Below, in pieces: positions 17,633-27,246 of a stretch of DNA of 64,000 bases. This stretch comes from Petroclostridium xylanilyticum (GTDB lineage Bacteria; Bacillota; Clostridia; SK-Y3). The stretch spans positions 207,907 to 271,906 of the forward strand of contig NZ_NPML01000018.1 of assembly GCF_002252565.1 (NCBI RefSeq), in the 5' to 3' direction. Within the stretch, counting starts at the first letter, position 1, and every line of letters starts with the position of its first letter. Position numbers and translations under genes: made by a program. Under the pieces are notes generated by a model, which saw only the letters and a list, made by a program, of their open reading frames with translations, was not told the DNA's origin and did not search any database.

Positions 17633-18805
17633 TCAGTAATACTCTACGTTTACTTCCTTCCCCAGTCCCCGCAGGCATTCGGCCATTTCGTCAACCAGCT
17701 TGAGTTTTATACTTAAGTTTAGTGGAAGCCCAGGGTTTTGGTGAGCGGGATTCATGGCCCTTCCAACAAAAAAGTTAACTTTTGTAGCTTGCTCTAGTAA
17801 GAGCTTGGCCAGTTGTGATGCTCCATCCTTTTGGTTCAATTTGAGAATATCCTGCATGGTACTCTCAGAGGAACAGTATTTTTTCAGGTAATCCAACGTT
17901 TTCCCCAGGGTTAAAACACCCTCCGTTGTTAGGTCTATTCCTTCTATCTCTGCTGCAGGAGGTATGGAAGGGTTGAAATAATTAAAATTAGTTATAATCT
18001 CTTTTCCCAACTCCCTGCTTACAATTTGTGAAGTGGTACCGCCACATACAACCTTCTTTCCTTCTTGGGCAATGAATCTATCTACAACATAGCGGTCCTG
18101 CTGCCGGTCTACCGGAGGTCCTACCATTACACTGACTGTCATCGGATTTCTTACTTTTACAGCAACTACGGTTGCATCATCCCCCGGCTTTTGCATGTAT
18201 AAATTATCGCAAACCGATAATAGAAGTTTTGCAAGATTTTTAGCTGTAGTATCCGGTTTGTATACCCTCTGGATATATTCCTTTACATTTTCCCACTGCC
18301 AACCCAGGTTTAACGTTCCACCTATCCCGGCATGAATTACGCCATCGCTTATCATAACAAACAGGTCTTCGGGGACAACCCTGAACCTGCTCTCTTTTAT
18401 TATTTTACCCTTGATTGTTCTGATCTGCCTTTGTATATCAGCAAAGTTCCCTTTTTTGAGGAGAAGCACAGAAGGATTATCAAATTCTACAAGATATGCA
18501 TCCCCCGAATTAAAAATCTGTAATATTGAAAATGTTGAATAGGCTATTCCTCTTTCCCTACATTCCGGAAGTGTACTTGCGATTGTCTCCACTGCTTCTT
18601 CAATACTTGCACCATGTACCAGCATGGTCCCTATGATTTTACTTGTCAATGTAGCCAGTATATTGGCTTTAACACCACTTCCCAATCCATCTGCAAGTAC
18701 AGCAATTACAGAATCTCTATTCCTAATAATTTCCACTTTATCGCCGCACAATTCTTCATTGTACTTATTTAAGCTTTCAAAGCTTGCTTCAATAAATAAA
18801 CTCAT
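17633..18805 (-). CDS. SpoIIE/PP2C-type serine phosphatase of the redox-signalling operon
   Basis: 390 residues. The first 215 are a SpoIIE-like PP2C domain: VIAVLADGLGSGVKANILA carries metal-binding Asp, DLFVMISDGVIHAG the second, and KPGDDATVVAVKV the third. The rest (about 215-390) is an extra domain with VVCGGTTSQIVSRELGKE and a closing EVNVEYY that I do not recognise. The gene overlaps the hydrogenase-like gene by four bases (ATGA), so they are translated together. PP2C phosphatases near sensory [FeFe] hydrogenases are a known association; the phosphatase presumably carries the signal onward to an unidentified phosphoprotein such as an anti-anti-sigma factor. Confidence 0.85.
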   Translation of the reverse strand: MSLFIEASFESLNKYNEELCGDKVEIIRNRDSVIAVLADGLGSGVKANILATLTSKIIGTMLVHGASIEEAVETIASTLPECRERGIAYSTFSILQIFNSGDAYLVEFDNPSVLLLKKGNFADIQRQIRTIKGKIIKESRFRVVPEDLFVMISDGVIHAGIGGTLNLGWQWENVKEYIQRVYKPDTTAKNLAKLLLSVCDNLYMQKPGDDATVVAVKVRNPMTVSVMVGPPVDRQQDRYVVDRFIAQEGKKVVCGGTTSQIVSRELGKEIITNFNYFNPSIPPAAEIEGIDLTTEGVLTLGKTLDYLKKYCSSESTMQDILKLNQKDGASQLAKLLLEQATKVNFFVGRAMNPAHQNPGLPLNLSIKLKLVDEMAECLRGLGKEVNVEYY

Positions 18806-20523
18806 TGCTCTTCACCAATATCTGATAGGATTGATTTTTTAAGTTTTGTCAGTGCTATTTTTGTCTCTGCCGTTGTCTCCCCCAGCAAACTAGCAATTTC
18901 CTGTGCCACCCGCATTTGTTTTTCTATAACTTTCTGAGCTATGTCTATTGTCTCGGAGCGGACCTTGTACATTTGCTGCTGCTGCTTCTCTTCTTTTGAT
19001 ATATCAGTCATTATTGCTATAATCAATTGCTGTTCTTTGATATACAGTATAGACTGTACGACGGTGATATCATATCTTTCATAATAATATTTCTTATTCA
19101 GAATATTTTGAGTTGTTTCTTTTACACGTTCAAAATCAGGACAATCAAGTACATCATATATATGCTTTCCCTGTACATCTGTCTTATCTAACCTAAATAA
19201 CTGCTGTGCAGACTGGTTGAATTCTTGTATATATAAATTATCATTTAAGGCAATAATTGCATTTGGTGTTGCTTGAATGATGATATTGGAAATAGATTCG
19301 GCCCTTTCTCTCATATAGGGTAAGCACATGTGCAGCTCAGCCTTACCGTTATATACAGCTATTGCTTTTTCCTTGCAAGTAGGATAACCGCAGGCCCCGC
19401 AATTTAACTCTTTATCCTTGTTAAATTTCCCTATTTTGCTTAATATTTCCCTTATTGTTTCTTCGTCAGGTATTTTATAATCTTTGGATTTGTCTACAAA
19501 TCTCTTTCCCAGCTTAACATCTACATCTTCAGCTACTGCAAAATTTATATCCCGCATGTTCTTTTTAACATATTCGGTTAACCTGTCTTTTGCGTCCAGG
19601 AAACCGCTTTTGGCTGATTTGATGCACGGTCCTCCCAGGCATCCCCCCGGACAGGCATTCATTTCAATAAAGTAGTTAGAGATTTGCCCTTCTTTTATGG
19701 AGTCCAATATGTTTATACACCGGTCAACGCCATCTACACTGACACATTTATATATTTTTCTTTCATCCTTCCCCAGTGTCCGGATGATTCCTCCGGTTGC
19801 TGGATAGAGTCTTGCCATCGGGTTTCTTGCACCTTTTGGTTCTTCACCTTCATCAACGCTAAAATCGACTCCTTCACTTTCCATCCATTTTTCCAGTTCT
19901 TCGAATGTAATAATTGCATTGACTATTCCATCATTCTGTAGATCATTACATTCTTCTTTTTTAGAAATGCAGGGCCCGATAAATACAATCTTTATTCTTG
20001 AACCGTATACTTCACGCATCATTTTGGCGTGGGCAATCATAGGTGATACTACAGGAGCCATTTGATCGATGAGCTCAGGATAATATTTTTCAATTAGGGC
20101 TACCGTTGTCGGACAGGCAGTAGTAATTATATTTTTCATCTTTTCTTCCCTTATAAGCTTTTCATATTCTTTAGATACCTGGGCTGCTCCTATAGCAGTT
20201 TCCTCCACATGTGTAAATCCCAGCCTTTTTAGAGCTGAAAATATCTTTCTACTGTCTGAAACTTGAAAAGCTGAAACAAAGGAAGGCGCAAGGCTTACAT
20301 AAACCTTTTCCTTTTTCTCTATATATTTTTTAACTTTTTCAACATCACTTCTTACACTTTTTGCATTTTGCGGACAGGCCAACAGACATTGTCCGCATAA
20401 TATGCATTCTTCTTCTATGATTTGTGCCTGCTCATTTTTAAAGGCTATCGCTTTAACGGGGCAGCTGCGAATGCATTTATAGCAATTTTTGCAATTCGCT
20501 TCTTTAAATTGAATAATACCCAC
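18802..20523 (-). CDS. Sensory [FeFe]-hydrogenase-like protein (HydS-type) with PAS domain
   Basis: 573 residues. Order: two 4Fe-4S ferredoxin clusters (CKNCYKCIRSCP and CILCGQCLLACP), an H-cluster domain, a 4Fe-4S motif around 375-395 (CGACGYPTCKEKA), a PAS domain (about 415-520) and a short coiled tail. H-cluster loops: L1 is TTACPTT, keeping the cluster Cys but with Ala where active enzymes have the proton-transfer Cys; L2 is IGPCISKKEE; L3 is NACPGGCLGG. An Ala there, plus a C-terminal PAS, is characteristic of sensory enzymes, so it likely senses H2 or redox state and does not make hydrogen in bulk. It lies two bases after the 2Fe-2S gene and overlaps the phosphatase by four bases. Confidence 0.88.
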   Translation of the reverse strand: MGIIQFKEANCKNCYKCIRSCPVKAIAFKNEQAQIIEEECILCGQCLLACPQNAKSVRSDVEKVKKYIEKKEKVYVSLAPSFVSAFQVSDSRKIFSALKRLGFTHVEETAIGAAQVSKEYEKLIREEKMKNIITTACPTTVALIEKYYPELIDQMAPVVSPMIAHAKMMREVYGSRIKIVFIGPCISKKEECNDLQNDGIVNAIITFEELEKWMESEGVDFSVDEGEEPKGARNPMARLYPATGGIIRTLGKDERKIYKCVSVDGVDRCINILDSIKEGQISNYFIEMNACPGGCLGGPCIKSAKSGFLDAKDRLTEYVKKNMRDINFAVAEDVDVKLGKRFVDKSKDYKIPDEETIREILSKIGKFNKDKELNCGACGYPTCKEKAIAVYNGKAELHMCLPYMRERAESISNIIIQATPNAIIALNDNLYIQEFNQSAQQLFRLDKTDVQGKHIYDVLDCPDFERVKETTQNILNKKYYYERYDITVVQSILYIKEQQLIIAIMTDISKEEKQQQQMYKVRSETIDIAQKVIEKQMRVAQEIASLLGETTAETKIALTKLKKSILSDIGEEQ

Positions 20524-20524
20524 G

Positions 20525-20770
20525 TTATAACCTCCCCATTATACATTCCTTAAATTTTTGCTCAACATTTGATACGGTGATATCTTCGATAAATTCATCT
20601 CCTACTTTTACCGAAACACCCTTGGTACAGCGTCCAAGACAAAAAGATGCCTTTAATTCCACTTTTCCTTCTAATCTATTTTTTTTGATTAGATCCTGGA
20701 AAGTTTTGATGATATGATAAGACCCTTTAAGATGACACGAACTCCCTACGCATATATAAACCTGTAACAC
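20525..20770 (-). CDS. Thioredoxin-like [2Fe-2S] ferredoxin (NuoE/HndA type), first gene of the operon
   Basis: 81 residues. Four cysteines in the pattern CxxxxC (CVGSSCHLKG) and CxxxC (CLGRC) ligate a 2Fe-2S cluster in thioredoxin-like ferredoxins such as the NuoE/HndA/HoxE C-terminal domain. It probably passes electrons to or from the hydrogenase-like protein encoded next. It is the first gene after the Rex-controlled promoter. Confidence 0.85.
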   Translation of the reverse strand: MLQVYICVGSSCHLKGSYHIIKTFQDLIKKNRLEGKVELKASFCLGRCTKGVSVKVGDEFIEDITVSNVEQKFKECIMGRL

Positions 20771-20815
20771 TCAAGACACCCCCGGTATCAAATTATATCG
20801 CTGAAGGAATCATTA

Positions 20816-20833
20816 TTGTTAAATCATTAACAA
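20816..20833. promoter_or_regulatory. Rex operator 1 of the signalling operon
   Basis: TTGTTAAATCATTAACAA matches the Rex consensus exactly and lies just downstream of the -10 hexamer, as in adhE. Confidence 0.85.
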
Positions 20834-20838
20834 TTAAT

Positions 20839-20867
20839 ATTATAAATGTTTGTTAATTTATTGTCAA
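20839..20867 (-). promoter_or_regulatory. Promoter of the 2Fe-2S / HydS-like / phosphatase operon
   Basis: TTGACA (20862-20867), a 17-base spacer and TATAAT (20839-20844) on the minus strand. The arrangement relative to the Rex boxes is the same as at adhE. Confidence 0.85.
20850..20867. promoter_or_regulatory. Rex operator 2 of the signalling operon
   Basis: TTGTTAATTTATTGTCAA overlaps the -35 element and differs from the consensus by one base, the same base as in the second adhE box. Confidence 0.75.
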
Positions 20868-20940
20868 TTATATGATAACTCTTTTAGATACGGTTTTTTA
20901 TATCAATTATTTTGTCAGATATGGTTTTTCATTAAGTTTA

Positions 20941-21007
20941 TAGTTCACAGAGTATAAACTATTAGGGCAGACACATAGGTCTGCCCTACAATTCCTGTGA
21001 ATAGTGA
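20941..21007. terminator. Nested palindrome downstream of pflB
   Basis: TAGGGCAGAC (20963-20972) pairs with GTCTGCCCTA (20979-20988), and outer AGTTCAC / GTGAACT arms pair around it. It begins nine bases after the pflB stop and probably acts as its terminator, though the sequence also looks like a dispersed repeat and lacks a strong T-run. Confidence 0.55.
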
Positions 21008-21015
21008 ACTGCTAT

Positions 21016-23235
21016 TTAAAATTTTTCGTGGAAAGTTCTATTTATTACATCCATTTGCTGTTCTCTGGTTAATCTTATAAAGTTAACCGCATATCCTGAT
21101 ACCCTTACAGTCAATTGCGGATATTTTTCAGGGTGCTCCATCGCATCCAGCAATATTTCCTTGTTAAGCACATTTACATTGATATGGTGTCCATCCTGGC
21201 TAAAATAACCGTCCAACAGTGCTGTAAGGTTATTGTATTTTTCTTCATCCAGTTTTCCAAGTGCACCCGGTATAATGGAGAAAGTATAAGAAATACCGTC
21301 TTCACTATAGTCATAAGGCAATTTCGCCACAGAAGCCATTGAGGCTATGCAACCCTTGGTGTCCCTCTTATGCATTGGGTTAGCTCCCGGCGCAAATGGC
21401 TCACCGTACTTCCTACCATCTGGCGTATTTCCGGTTTTCTTTCCATATACAACGTTGGAAGTAATGGTTAATATGGATAGGGTAGGCTTACTATCTCTAT
21501 AGGTTTTATGCTTGCTGAGCTTAGACATAAAGTTCTTCACCAATTCAACCGCAATGTTATCTACTGCAGGATCGTTGTTACCAAACTTCGGATAGTCTCC
21601 TTCCACTTCATAATCTACTGCCAATCCGGTTTCATTTCTTATTGCTTTTACTTTTGCATATTTAATCGCTGACAGAGAGTCAACTACTACTGATAAGCCT
21701 GCTATTCCACATGCTGAGGTTCGCAGAATTTCTTCATCATGAAGAGCCATTTCCAGCCTTTCATAGCAGTATTTATCATGCATATAGTGGATAATATTAA
21801 GTGTATTAATATATAGATTAGAAAGCCATTCTAAAATATCATCAAATCGCTGCACTACTTCATTATAATCCAGGTATTCGGATGTAACGGGTGCAAAAGC
21901 CGGGCCTACCTGTTCTCCTGTTATTTCATCTTTTCCGCCGTTAATTGCGTACAGCAAAGCTTTCGCAAGGTTCGCCCTTGCACCAAAGAACTGCATCTGT
22001 TTACCAATTTTCATTGCTGAAACACAGCAGGCAATTCCATAGTCATCGCCAAATTTTTCCCGCATTAAATCATCATTCTCATATTGGATGGAAGAAGTCT
22101 GGACAGACATCTTTGCGCAATACTTCTTAAAGTTTGCCGGCAATCTGGTTGACCACAGCACAGTCATATTTGGTTCCGGTGCAGGACCCAAATTGGTAAG
22201 GGTGTGCATAAATCTATAGGTCATCTTTGTAACCATATGCCTTCCATCTATTCCTATACCTCCAAGGGCTTCAGTTACCCAGGTGGGATCCCCTGAGAAT
22301 AACGCTTCATATTCAGGAGTTCTTAGAAATCTAACCATTCTAAGTTTCATTACAAAGTGATCAACCATTTCCTGAATTTGCTCTTCGGTATATCTTCCTT
22401 CCTCTAAATCTTTTTGCGCATATATATCCAGGAAAGTAGAAACTCTCCCCAGGCTCATTGCTGCACCATTTTGTTCTTTAACAGCTGCAAGATATGCAAA
22501 GTACAACCATTGAATGGCTTCTTTTGTGTCCTGCGCCGGTCTGCTTATGTCATAACCATAGCTTGCCGCCATTTCTTTCAGCTCTTCCAATGCTTTTATC
22601 TGCTCGCTTAATTCTTCTCTTTGCCTTATTACCGGAGAATCCATGGTAGCAAATACATAGTTCTTCTTGGCCTGTTTCTTTTTCTCTATTAAGAAATCCA
22701 CGCCATAAAGAGGGACTCTTCTATAATCACCAATAATTCTACCCCTGCCATAAGCATCGGGTAACCCGGTAATGATTCCTGTATGTCTTGCTTTTTTCAT
22801 TTCATCCGTATAGGCGTCAAATACACCATCGTTATGCGTTTTTCTATATTTGAATACATGCTCCACATCAGGGTCCATCTGGCGGCCATAAGCCTTTAGA
22901 GAATTTCTAACCATTCTGATACCACCAAAAGGCATGATCGCCCTTTTCAAAGGAGCATCAGTCTGCAATCCTACGATTTGCTCCAGTTCCTCATCTATAT
23001 ATCCAGGTTTATGAGAAGTGATGGTGGATATAGTTTTTGTATCTATGTCCAAAACTCCACCCTTTTGCCTTTCTGTTTTCATAAGTTCCTGTACTTTTTC
23101 CCACAGCTTCAAAGTTGCCGCGGTTGGCTTTGCCAAAAAGCTTTCATCCCCATCATAAGGTGTATAATTCTTCTGTATGAAATCCCTCACGTTTACTTCA
23201 TTCGTCCACGTTCCAGGTTTAAAGTTTGTGTTCAT
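21016..23235 (-). CDS. pflB: Pyruvate formate-lyase
   Basis: 739 residues. It converts pyruvate and CoA to acetyl-CoA and formate by glycyl-radical chemistry. The catalytic cysteine pair is in [20 protein letters not shown]; the glycyl-radical loop is [17 protein letters not shown] near the C-terminus; INVLN... and [20 protein letters not shown] are family-typical. The ATG follows GGGGGAATATAT. The promoter overlaps a perfect 22-bp palindrome. The activating enzyme gene pflA, often adjacent, is not in this window. Confidence 0.97.
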   Translation of the reverse strand: MNTNFKPGTWTNEVNVRDFIQKNYTPYDGDESFLAKPTAATLKLWEKVQELMKTERQKGGVLDIDTKTISTITSHKPGYIDEELEQIVGLQTDAPLKRAIMPFGGIRMVRNSLKAYGRQMDPDVEHVFKYRKTHNDGVFDAYTDEMKKARHTGIITGLPDAYGRGRIIGDYRRVPLYGVDFLIEKKKQAKKNYVFATMDSPVIRQREELSEQIKALEELKEMAASYGYDISRPAQDTKEAIQWLYFAYLAAVKEQNGAAMSLGRVSTFLDIYAQKDLEEGRYTEEQIQEMVDHFVMKLRMVRFLRTPEYEALFSGDPTWVTEALGGIGIDGRHMVTKMTYRFMHTLTNLGPAPEPNMTVLWSTRLPANFKKYCAKMSVQTSSIQYENDDLMREKFGDDYGIACCVSAMKIGKQMQFFGARANLAKALLYAINGGKDEITGEQVGPAFAPVTSEYLDYNEVVQRFDDILEWLSNLYINTLNIIHYMHDKYCYERLEMALHDEEILRTSACGIAGLSVVVDSLSAIKYAKVKAIRNETGLAVDYEVEGDYPKFGNNDPAVDNIAVELVKNFMSKLSKHKTYRDSKPTLSILTITSNVVYGKKTGNTPDGRKYGEPFAPGANPMHKRDTKGCIASMASVAKLPYDYSEDGISYTFSIIPGALGKLDEEKYNNLTALLDGYFSQDGHHINVNVLNKEILLDAMEHPEKYPQLTVRVSGYAVNFIRLTREQQMDVINRTFHEKF

Positions 23236-23314
23236 ATATATTCCCCCATTTTTGATTTTCTATTATATTTATTCCACCCATTTTTAGTGATTAAACATTT
23301 TTAATACATTATAC

Positions 23315-23344
23315 AGTATATTGTATACAATATACTTTTGTCAA
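23315..23344 (-). promoter_or_regulatory. pflB promoter overlapping a 22-bp palindromic operator
   Basis: TTGACA (23339-23344), an 18-base spacer and TATACT (23315-23320) on the minus strand. A perfect 22-bp palindrome (23315-23336) fills the spacer and -10; its core is TATTGTATACAATA (23319-23332). A protein bound here would exclude RNA polymerase. The same 14-bp core recurs upstream of the por operon. The shape resembles GntR-family operators. Confidence 0.75.
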
Positions 23345-23518
23345 TAGGCTGATATAACCAAAAGTTTAAAAAGTTAAGCACTATTATAACTCCAAACTGT
23401 ATAAGTTTAATTCCAAGGTTTTATGCACCAGTTATAAATTTTATCTTTAACTATTTAATATTTCCAACATTTGCATTATAATTAATAAAGGAGAAATACA
23501 TTAACGAATGAGGTAATT

Positions 23519-24793
23519 ATGATGAGTTTTCAATACTATGTAAAGCAAAACCTGTTAAAGCCAGTCCACATGTTTAAATCTTTGAAAGGAAATGCAAGAG
23601 GAGCTGCCATTTATGAACCTTTATGGGCTATCCCTTTTCAAATGTTTAACTTTTATGCATCTTTATATATGCTTGCATTAGGGCTGAGCGAAAAGCAAGT
23701 AGGGCTAGTAAGTTCCATCTATATCATCTCCCAAATTATTTGGTCATTTTTAGGTGGAGCTATTACCGACAAATTGGGAAGAAAAAGAACTACACTGATT
23801 TTTGATCTCATCGCCTGGCCTTTTGTTGCACTTATATGGACTTTTGCTTCTAATTTCTGGCTATTTGCCATTGCTGCGCTTCTTAACGGCCTAGGCAAAG
23901 TTGTATTTATTTCATGGAGCTGCCTTCTGGTAGAAGACTCCCCCCCTGAACAGAGAGTAAATATTTTTACGGTTATCAATATTATCGTGCTGTGTTCCGG
24001 TGTTTTTTCACCGGTTGCCGGCTTAATCGTAAATAGGTTTGGTATAATTAACGGAACGCGAATATTGTATATCTTTGCTGCCGTTTCTATGACAATAATG
24101 ATTTTGGGCCGGAATTCATTACTTACAGAGACTTCTATTGGCAGGATTATGCAAAAGGAAAGCAAGGGTTTTTCCTTTCAGCAGCTTATCTATGATTTTA
24201 TGTATACGGTAAGGTTTGTTAAGGGGCATTCTTCAACCCTCATTATTCTTGTTATTCAATCACTGGTGAATTTTCACCTTCTGCTTAAGCCTGTATTTTA
24301 TTCAGTATATCTTACTAACAATCTGCTTCTGGATAAATCGTTTATATCAATTGTCCCTGCTCTGTCATCTATCAGTATGCTTGTTATATTTTTATTTGTC
24401 ATTCCCATGGTTAAGGGCAACCGCGAAGCATTTTACTTGTGCATAGGCTTGCTGGTATGGACTGCAGGGGCCATTGCATTAGTGCTTGCCCCCGCTGCAA
24501 ATATGGCAATTATCCTATCATCTGTTATAATTGATGGAATGGGGCTGGCGCTTACCCGTCCATTTCTGGATACACTCTGGGCTAATGTGGCAGGTGAAAA
24601 GGAAAGGGCTAAAGTCCTATCCTTCGGTAATACATTTATGTCTTTGATTTCCGCCCCCGCTGGGGTTGTGGCAGCTTTACTTTATGATTTCAAACCGTCT
24701 GCACCATTTATTTTTTCTGTTATTCTTTTAGGAATCTGCCTGCTGCTTGCTGTGTTTTCCCTTAAGAAAACAATAGGTAGACAATTGCATTAA
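23519..24793 (+). CDS. Major facilitator superfamily transporter
   Basis: 424 residues with about 11-12 hydrophobic segments. The signature between helices 2 and 3 is GGAITDKLGRKRTTLIFD, the standard MFS loop. A second-half repeat (FLFVIPMVKGNREAFY) follows. It is one of the few plus-strand genes, diverging from pflB, with GAGGTAATT before the ATG. The substrate is unknown; it resembles the drug/sugar exporter branch. A hairpin (24796-24827) follows its stop. Confidence 0.85.
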   Translation: MMSFQYYVKQNLLKPVHMFKSLKGNARGAAIYEPLWAIPFQMFNFYASLYMLALGLSEKQVGLVSSIYIISQIIWSFLGGAITDKLGRKRTTLIFDLIAWPFVALIWTFASNFWLFAIAALLNGLGKVVFISWSCLLVEDSPPEQRVNIFTVINIIVLCSGVFSPVAGLIVNRFGIINGTRILYIFAAVSMTIMILGRNSLLTETSIGRIMQKESKGFSFQQLIYDFMYTVRFVKGHSSTLIILVIQSLVNFHLLLKPVFYSVYLTNNLLLDKSFISIVPALSSISMLVIFLFVIPMVKGNREAFYLCIGLLVWTAGAIALVLAPAANMAIILSSVIIDGMGLALTRPFLDTLWANVAGEKERAKVLSFGNTFMSLISAPAGVVAALLYDFKPSAPFIFSVILLGICLLLAVFSLKKTIGRQLH

Positions 24794-24795
24794 AA

Positions 24796-24832
24796 AACTG
24801 CATTAAGTATTGAAACTTAATGCAGTTACTTT
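24796..24832 (+). terminator. Terminator between convergent genes
   Basis: AACTGCATTAAGT (24796-24808) and ACTTAATGCAGTT (24815-24827) form an exact 13-bp stem just after the MFS stop codon, followed by a short T-rich tail. Confidence 0.7.
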
Positions 24833-24900
24833 ATAATTGAGTTGCAAAAAACATTTTAAAATATATGTATTTCTTTTAATTATTTTATTTATCTTACTTT

Positions 24901-25881
24901 TTATTTGCCATATCTCAGCTTCGGCACCTGTTTTCTGCACATATTAACTTCCTCTAAAGTAGGCATCGCAGGAATGGCTCCTTTTTTGGTTGCCGTTAAA
25001 GAACCTATGGCATTGGAAAAATCGATAATATCTTCAAATTCATCCTTGGGAAGCTGGCAAATATCTTCCAGTCTCTTCTCACTCAATCTATATAGTACCC
25101 CTCCCAGAAAGGAATCTCCAGCTCCTGTAGTGTCTACGACTTTTGTATCATAGGTATCCAATCTTCCGGTTCCGCCTTTATACCTGTAGAAGCATCCTCT
25201 TGGGCCAAGTGTAACGAGAACTACTTTTACACCCATATCATAAAGCATTGCAGCCCCTTTGTCCATATCCTTTATACCGGTTATAAGTTCCAGCTCTTCT
25301 TCCGAGATTTTTAATATATCAGCATACTTTAAACCCACCTTCATGTTTTCTACTGCATCGCCGGCACTTTTCCACAGAGGCGGCCTAAAGTTTGGATCAT
25401 AGGAGATAATTAGCCCATTCGCTTTTGCAAATTCTACTGCAGCCAGCGTCGCACTTCTTGAAGGTTCATCGGTCATTGAAATGGAACCGAAGTGAAATAT
25501 TTTTGAGTTTTTAATAACATCATAGTCTATATCATCTTTGGTCAGCATCATATCTGCACCGGGTTTCCTATAAAAACTGAATGAACGGTCACCTTTTTCA
25601 TCGAGATGGACAAAAGCAAGGGTAGTGTTGATTTCTTTGGAAAACTTCATTCCGGTTACATTTATACCGTTTTTTTTCAACACTTCTTTAAGGAAAATCC
25701 CAAACTGGTCTTCTCCCACCATCCCTAAAAATGCTGTGGATTTTCCCAGCTTTGATACGGCTGCCAGGACATTCGCCGGAGCCCCTCCGGGGTTCTTTTC
25801 AAACAACTCATTTCCTGCATTAGAGATACCTGCAGGAGTAAAATCAATGAGTAATTCTCCTAAAGCTACAACATCAAACAT
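24901..25881 (-). CDS. PfkB-family carbohydrate kinase (fructokinase-like)
   Basis: About 326 residues from the ATG at 25879-25881, preceded by AAAAGGAGGAAATGTA; a longer upstream frame overlaps the nitroreductase gene. It starts MFDVVALGELLIDFTP and has the PfkB signature 1 (GGAPANVLAAVSKLGKSTAFLG) and signature 2 (DTTGAGDSFLGGVLYRL, containing the catalytic Asp). These are typical of bacterial fructokinases making fructose-6-phosphate; other sugars are possible. It is the second gene of a pair with the nitroreductase (14-base gap). Confidence 0.88.
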   Translation of the reverse strand: MFDVVALGELLIDFTPAGISNAGNELFEKNPGGAPANVLAAVSKLGKSTAFLGMVGEDQFGIFLKEVLKKNGINVTGMKFSKEINTTLAFVHLDEKGDRSFSFYRKPGADMMLTKDDIDYDVIKNSKIFHFGSISMTDEPSRSATLAAVEFAKANGLIISYDPNFRPPLWKSAGDAVENMKVGLKYADILKISEEELELITGIKDMDKGAAMLYDMGVKVVLVTLGPRGCFYRYKGGTGRLDTYDTKVVDTTGAGDSFLGGVLYRLSEKRLEDICQLPKDEFEDIIDFSNAIGSLTATKKGAIPAMPTLEEVNMCRKQVPKLRYGK

Positions 25882-25895
25882 TACATTTCCTCCTT

Positions 25896-26387
25896 TTAAA
25901 ATTGTTCCCAATGCAGCACTGCCGACAGGTCCTTTTTTGCTGCATTGCTTTCCTGTTCGGCATACCCTATTGCTATCAAAGAAATGAGCTTGCAACTTTC
26001 CGGTGCATTCAGATATTGCTCTATTTCTGCTGCATAGGGCTTTTTATGGCCTGCTATCCAACAGGAACCCAAGCCGTGTGCTTTGGCAGCAAGCAAAATA
26101 TTCTGGGTTGCAGCAGATCCATCCTCCAATATGTATTTTGTATCTTCACAAAGTACTGCTACACATACCGGCGCCTGCGCAATAAATTTCCCGTTATCTG
26201 TGATGTCTGCGATGTGTTTTTTTCTTTCTTCATCGGTAATTACTACAAAATGCCATGGTTGAATATTTCTCGCCGTTGCTGCCAGACGTCCGCAGTCAAT
26301 AATATCTTCAATAATCTCTTTGGGCACCGGCTTTGATAAATATTTTCGAACGCTTCGCCTTTCTTTTAAAACTTTTAATGCGTCCAC
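25896..26387 (-). CDS. Nitroreductase-family flavoprotein
   Basis: About 163 residues, starting at the GTG at 26385-26387 because AGAGGAGGTATTGAC is right in front. It opens with VDALKVLKERRSVRKYLSKP, the FMN-binding RRSxRxY motif; AATARNIQPWHFVV and LAAKAHGLGSCWIAG are also family-typical. Small stand-alone nitroreductases reduce nitro-compounds, quinones or flavins with NAD(P)H. The length is short for the family, without insertions. No physiological substrate can be assigned. Confidence 0.88.
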   Translation of the reverse strand: MDALKVLKERRSVRKYLSKPVPKEIIEDIIDCGRLAATARNIQPWHFVVITDEERKKHIADITDNGKFIAQAPVCVAVLCEDTKYILEDGSAATQNILLAAKAHGLGSCWIAGHKKPYAAEIEQYLNAPESCKLISLIAIGYAEQESNAAKKDLSAVLHWEQF

Positions 26388-26526
26388 GTCAATACCTCCT
26401 CTATTGTCACTTCGTAACCTATTATACCACATGTTAGTCCATTATACTAAACAAATATGAGAAAACTGCGAACTATAAACCACCAACATCAACTCAATCT
26501 TTATCTGTATCTTTATCTTACATTAA

Positions 26527-26976
26527 CTACGGTTGAATTGTAATTGCCTTATCCGAAACAACCTGTTCTCTATAAGTGTTTACCATTATTTTTCCGTTCA
26601 CAACACGTTTGCTTTGATCATTCACGATATATTCACCTTCGAAGAAGGTATCATCGGCTGTGGTATCGCCAAGGGTGCCATCATTCCTTAGTAAAATTTC
26701 TCCCGGTTGGTTTGCAATCCTTGCAAATATCTCGGACATACCTATTTTAGGAGATAACTGTGGATCAAAATTTTCAACCTCAACCTTAATATGCACCTTG
26801 TCTCCTTTTTTCAGCGGGTGCTCCGCATCATGGGTTACCGATTTAATTTTTATTTCGCCCGGCTGCATCCCTGGCGGAACTTTGCTTGCAGCTTTTTTAG
26901 CAGCCCCGCTGCATGCCGATAAAACTATAAACAATGTACAAGACATGGCCAATACTTTTACAAACCGGTTTAACAT
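26527..26976 (-). CDS. Putative lipoprotein with Ig-like domain
   Basis: About 149 residues from the ATG at 26974-26976 (the longer frame needs a TTG). The signal peptide ends in the lipobox VLSAC, followed by SGAAKKAASK. The mature part (PGEIKIKSVTHDAEHPLKKG, then GTLGDTTADDTFFEGEYIV) looks like a beta-sandwich with an acidic, possibly calcium-binding segment. I do not recognise a named family. It is probably anchored to the outside of the membrane. Confidence 0.65.
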   Translation of the reverse strand: MLNRFVKVLAMSCTLFIVLSACSGAAKKAASKVPPGMQPGEIKIKSVTHDAEHPLKKGDKVHIKVEVENFDPQLSPKIGMSEIFARIANQPGEILLRNDGTLGDTTADDTFFEGEYIVNDQSKRVVNGKIMVNTYREQVVSDKAITIQP

Positions 26977-27082
26977 TTTCAACAACCCCTTATGTAAGTG
27001 TTATTTAATACTATATTTAGACTATTCTACAACAAAAAAGTTCCATTAAAAAGATAAAGATACAGATATAGATTATTATTGT

Positions 27083-27200
27083 ACTATATGGTTCACAGTT
27101 AACAGTTCTCAGTTCACAGTAGTAAACGATTTAATAGCTTTTACTGTGAACTTATTGACTTTATCTGCCATGTAAAATCATTATCAGTAAATATATAACA
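27083..27200. repeat. Dispersed repeat, copy A (with TTCACAGTT minisatellite)
   Basis: This stretch is repeated in inverted orientation at 36463-36590. Shared blocks are GTTCACAGTTAACAG, AGTAAACGATTTAATAGC and TTTATCTGCCATGTAAAATC. The two copies differ mainly in the number of GTTCACAGT/GTTCACGGT units. The rest of the gap 26977-27246 holds only A/T-rich DNA and ATAGATATAGAT-like simple sequence. Confidence 0.8.
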
Positions 27201-27246
27201 ACTGCAACACAACCTTCAACATCATTCTAAATCTATATCTATATCT

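Noticed and set aside
20941..21007. A riboswitch before the 2Fe-2S operon
   Set aside because: The hairpin lies upstream of the mapped promoter elements and right after the pflB stop, so it belongs to pflB's 3' end.
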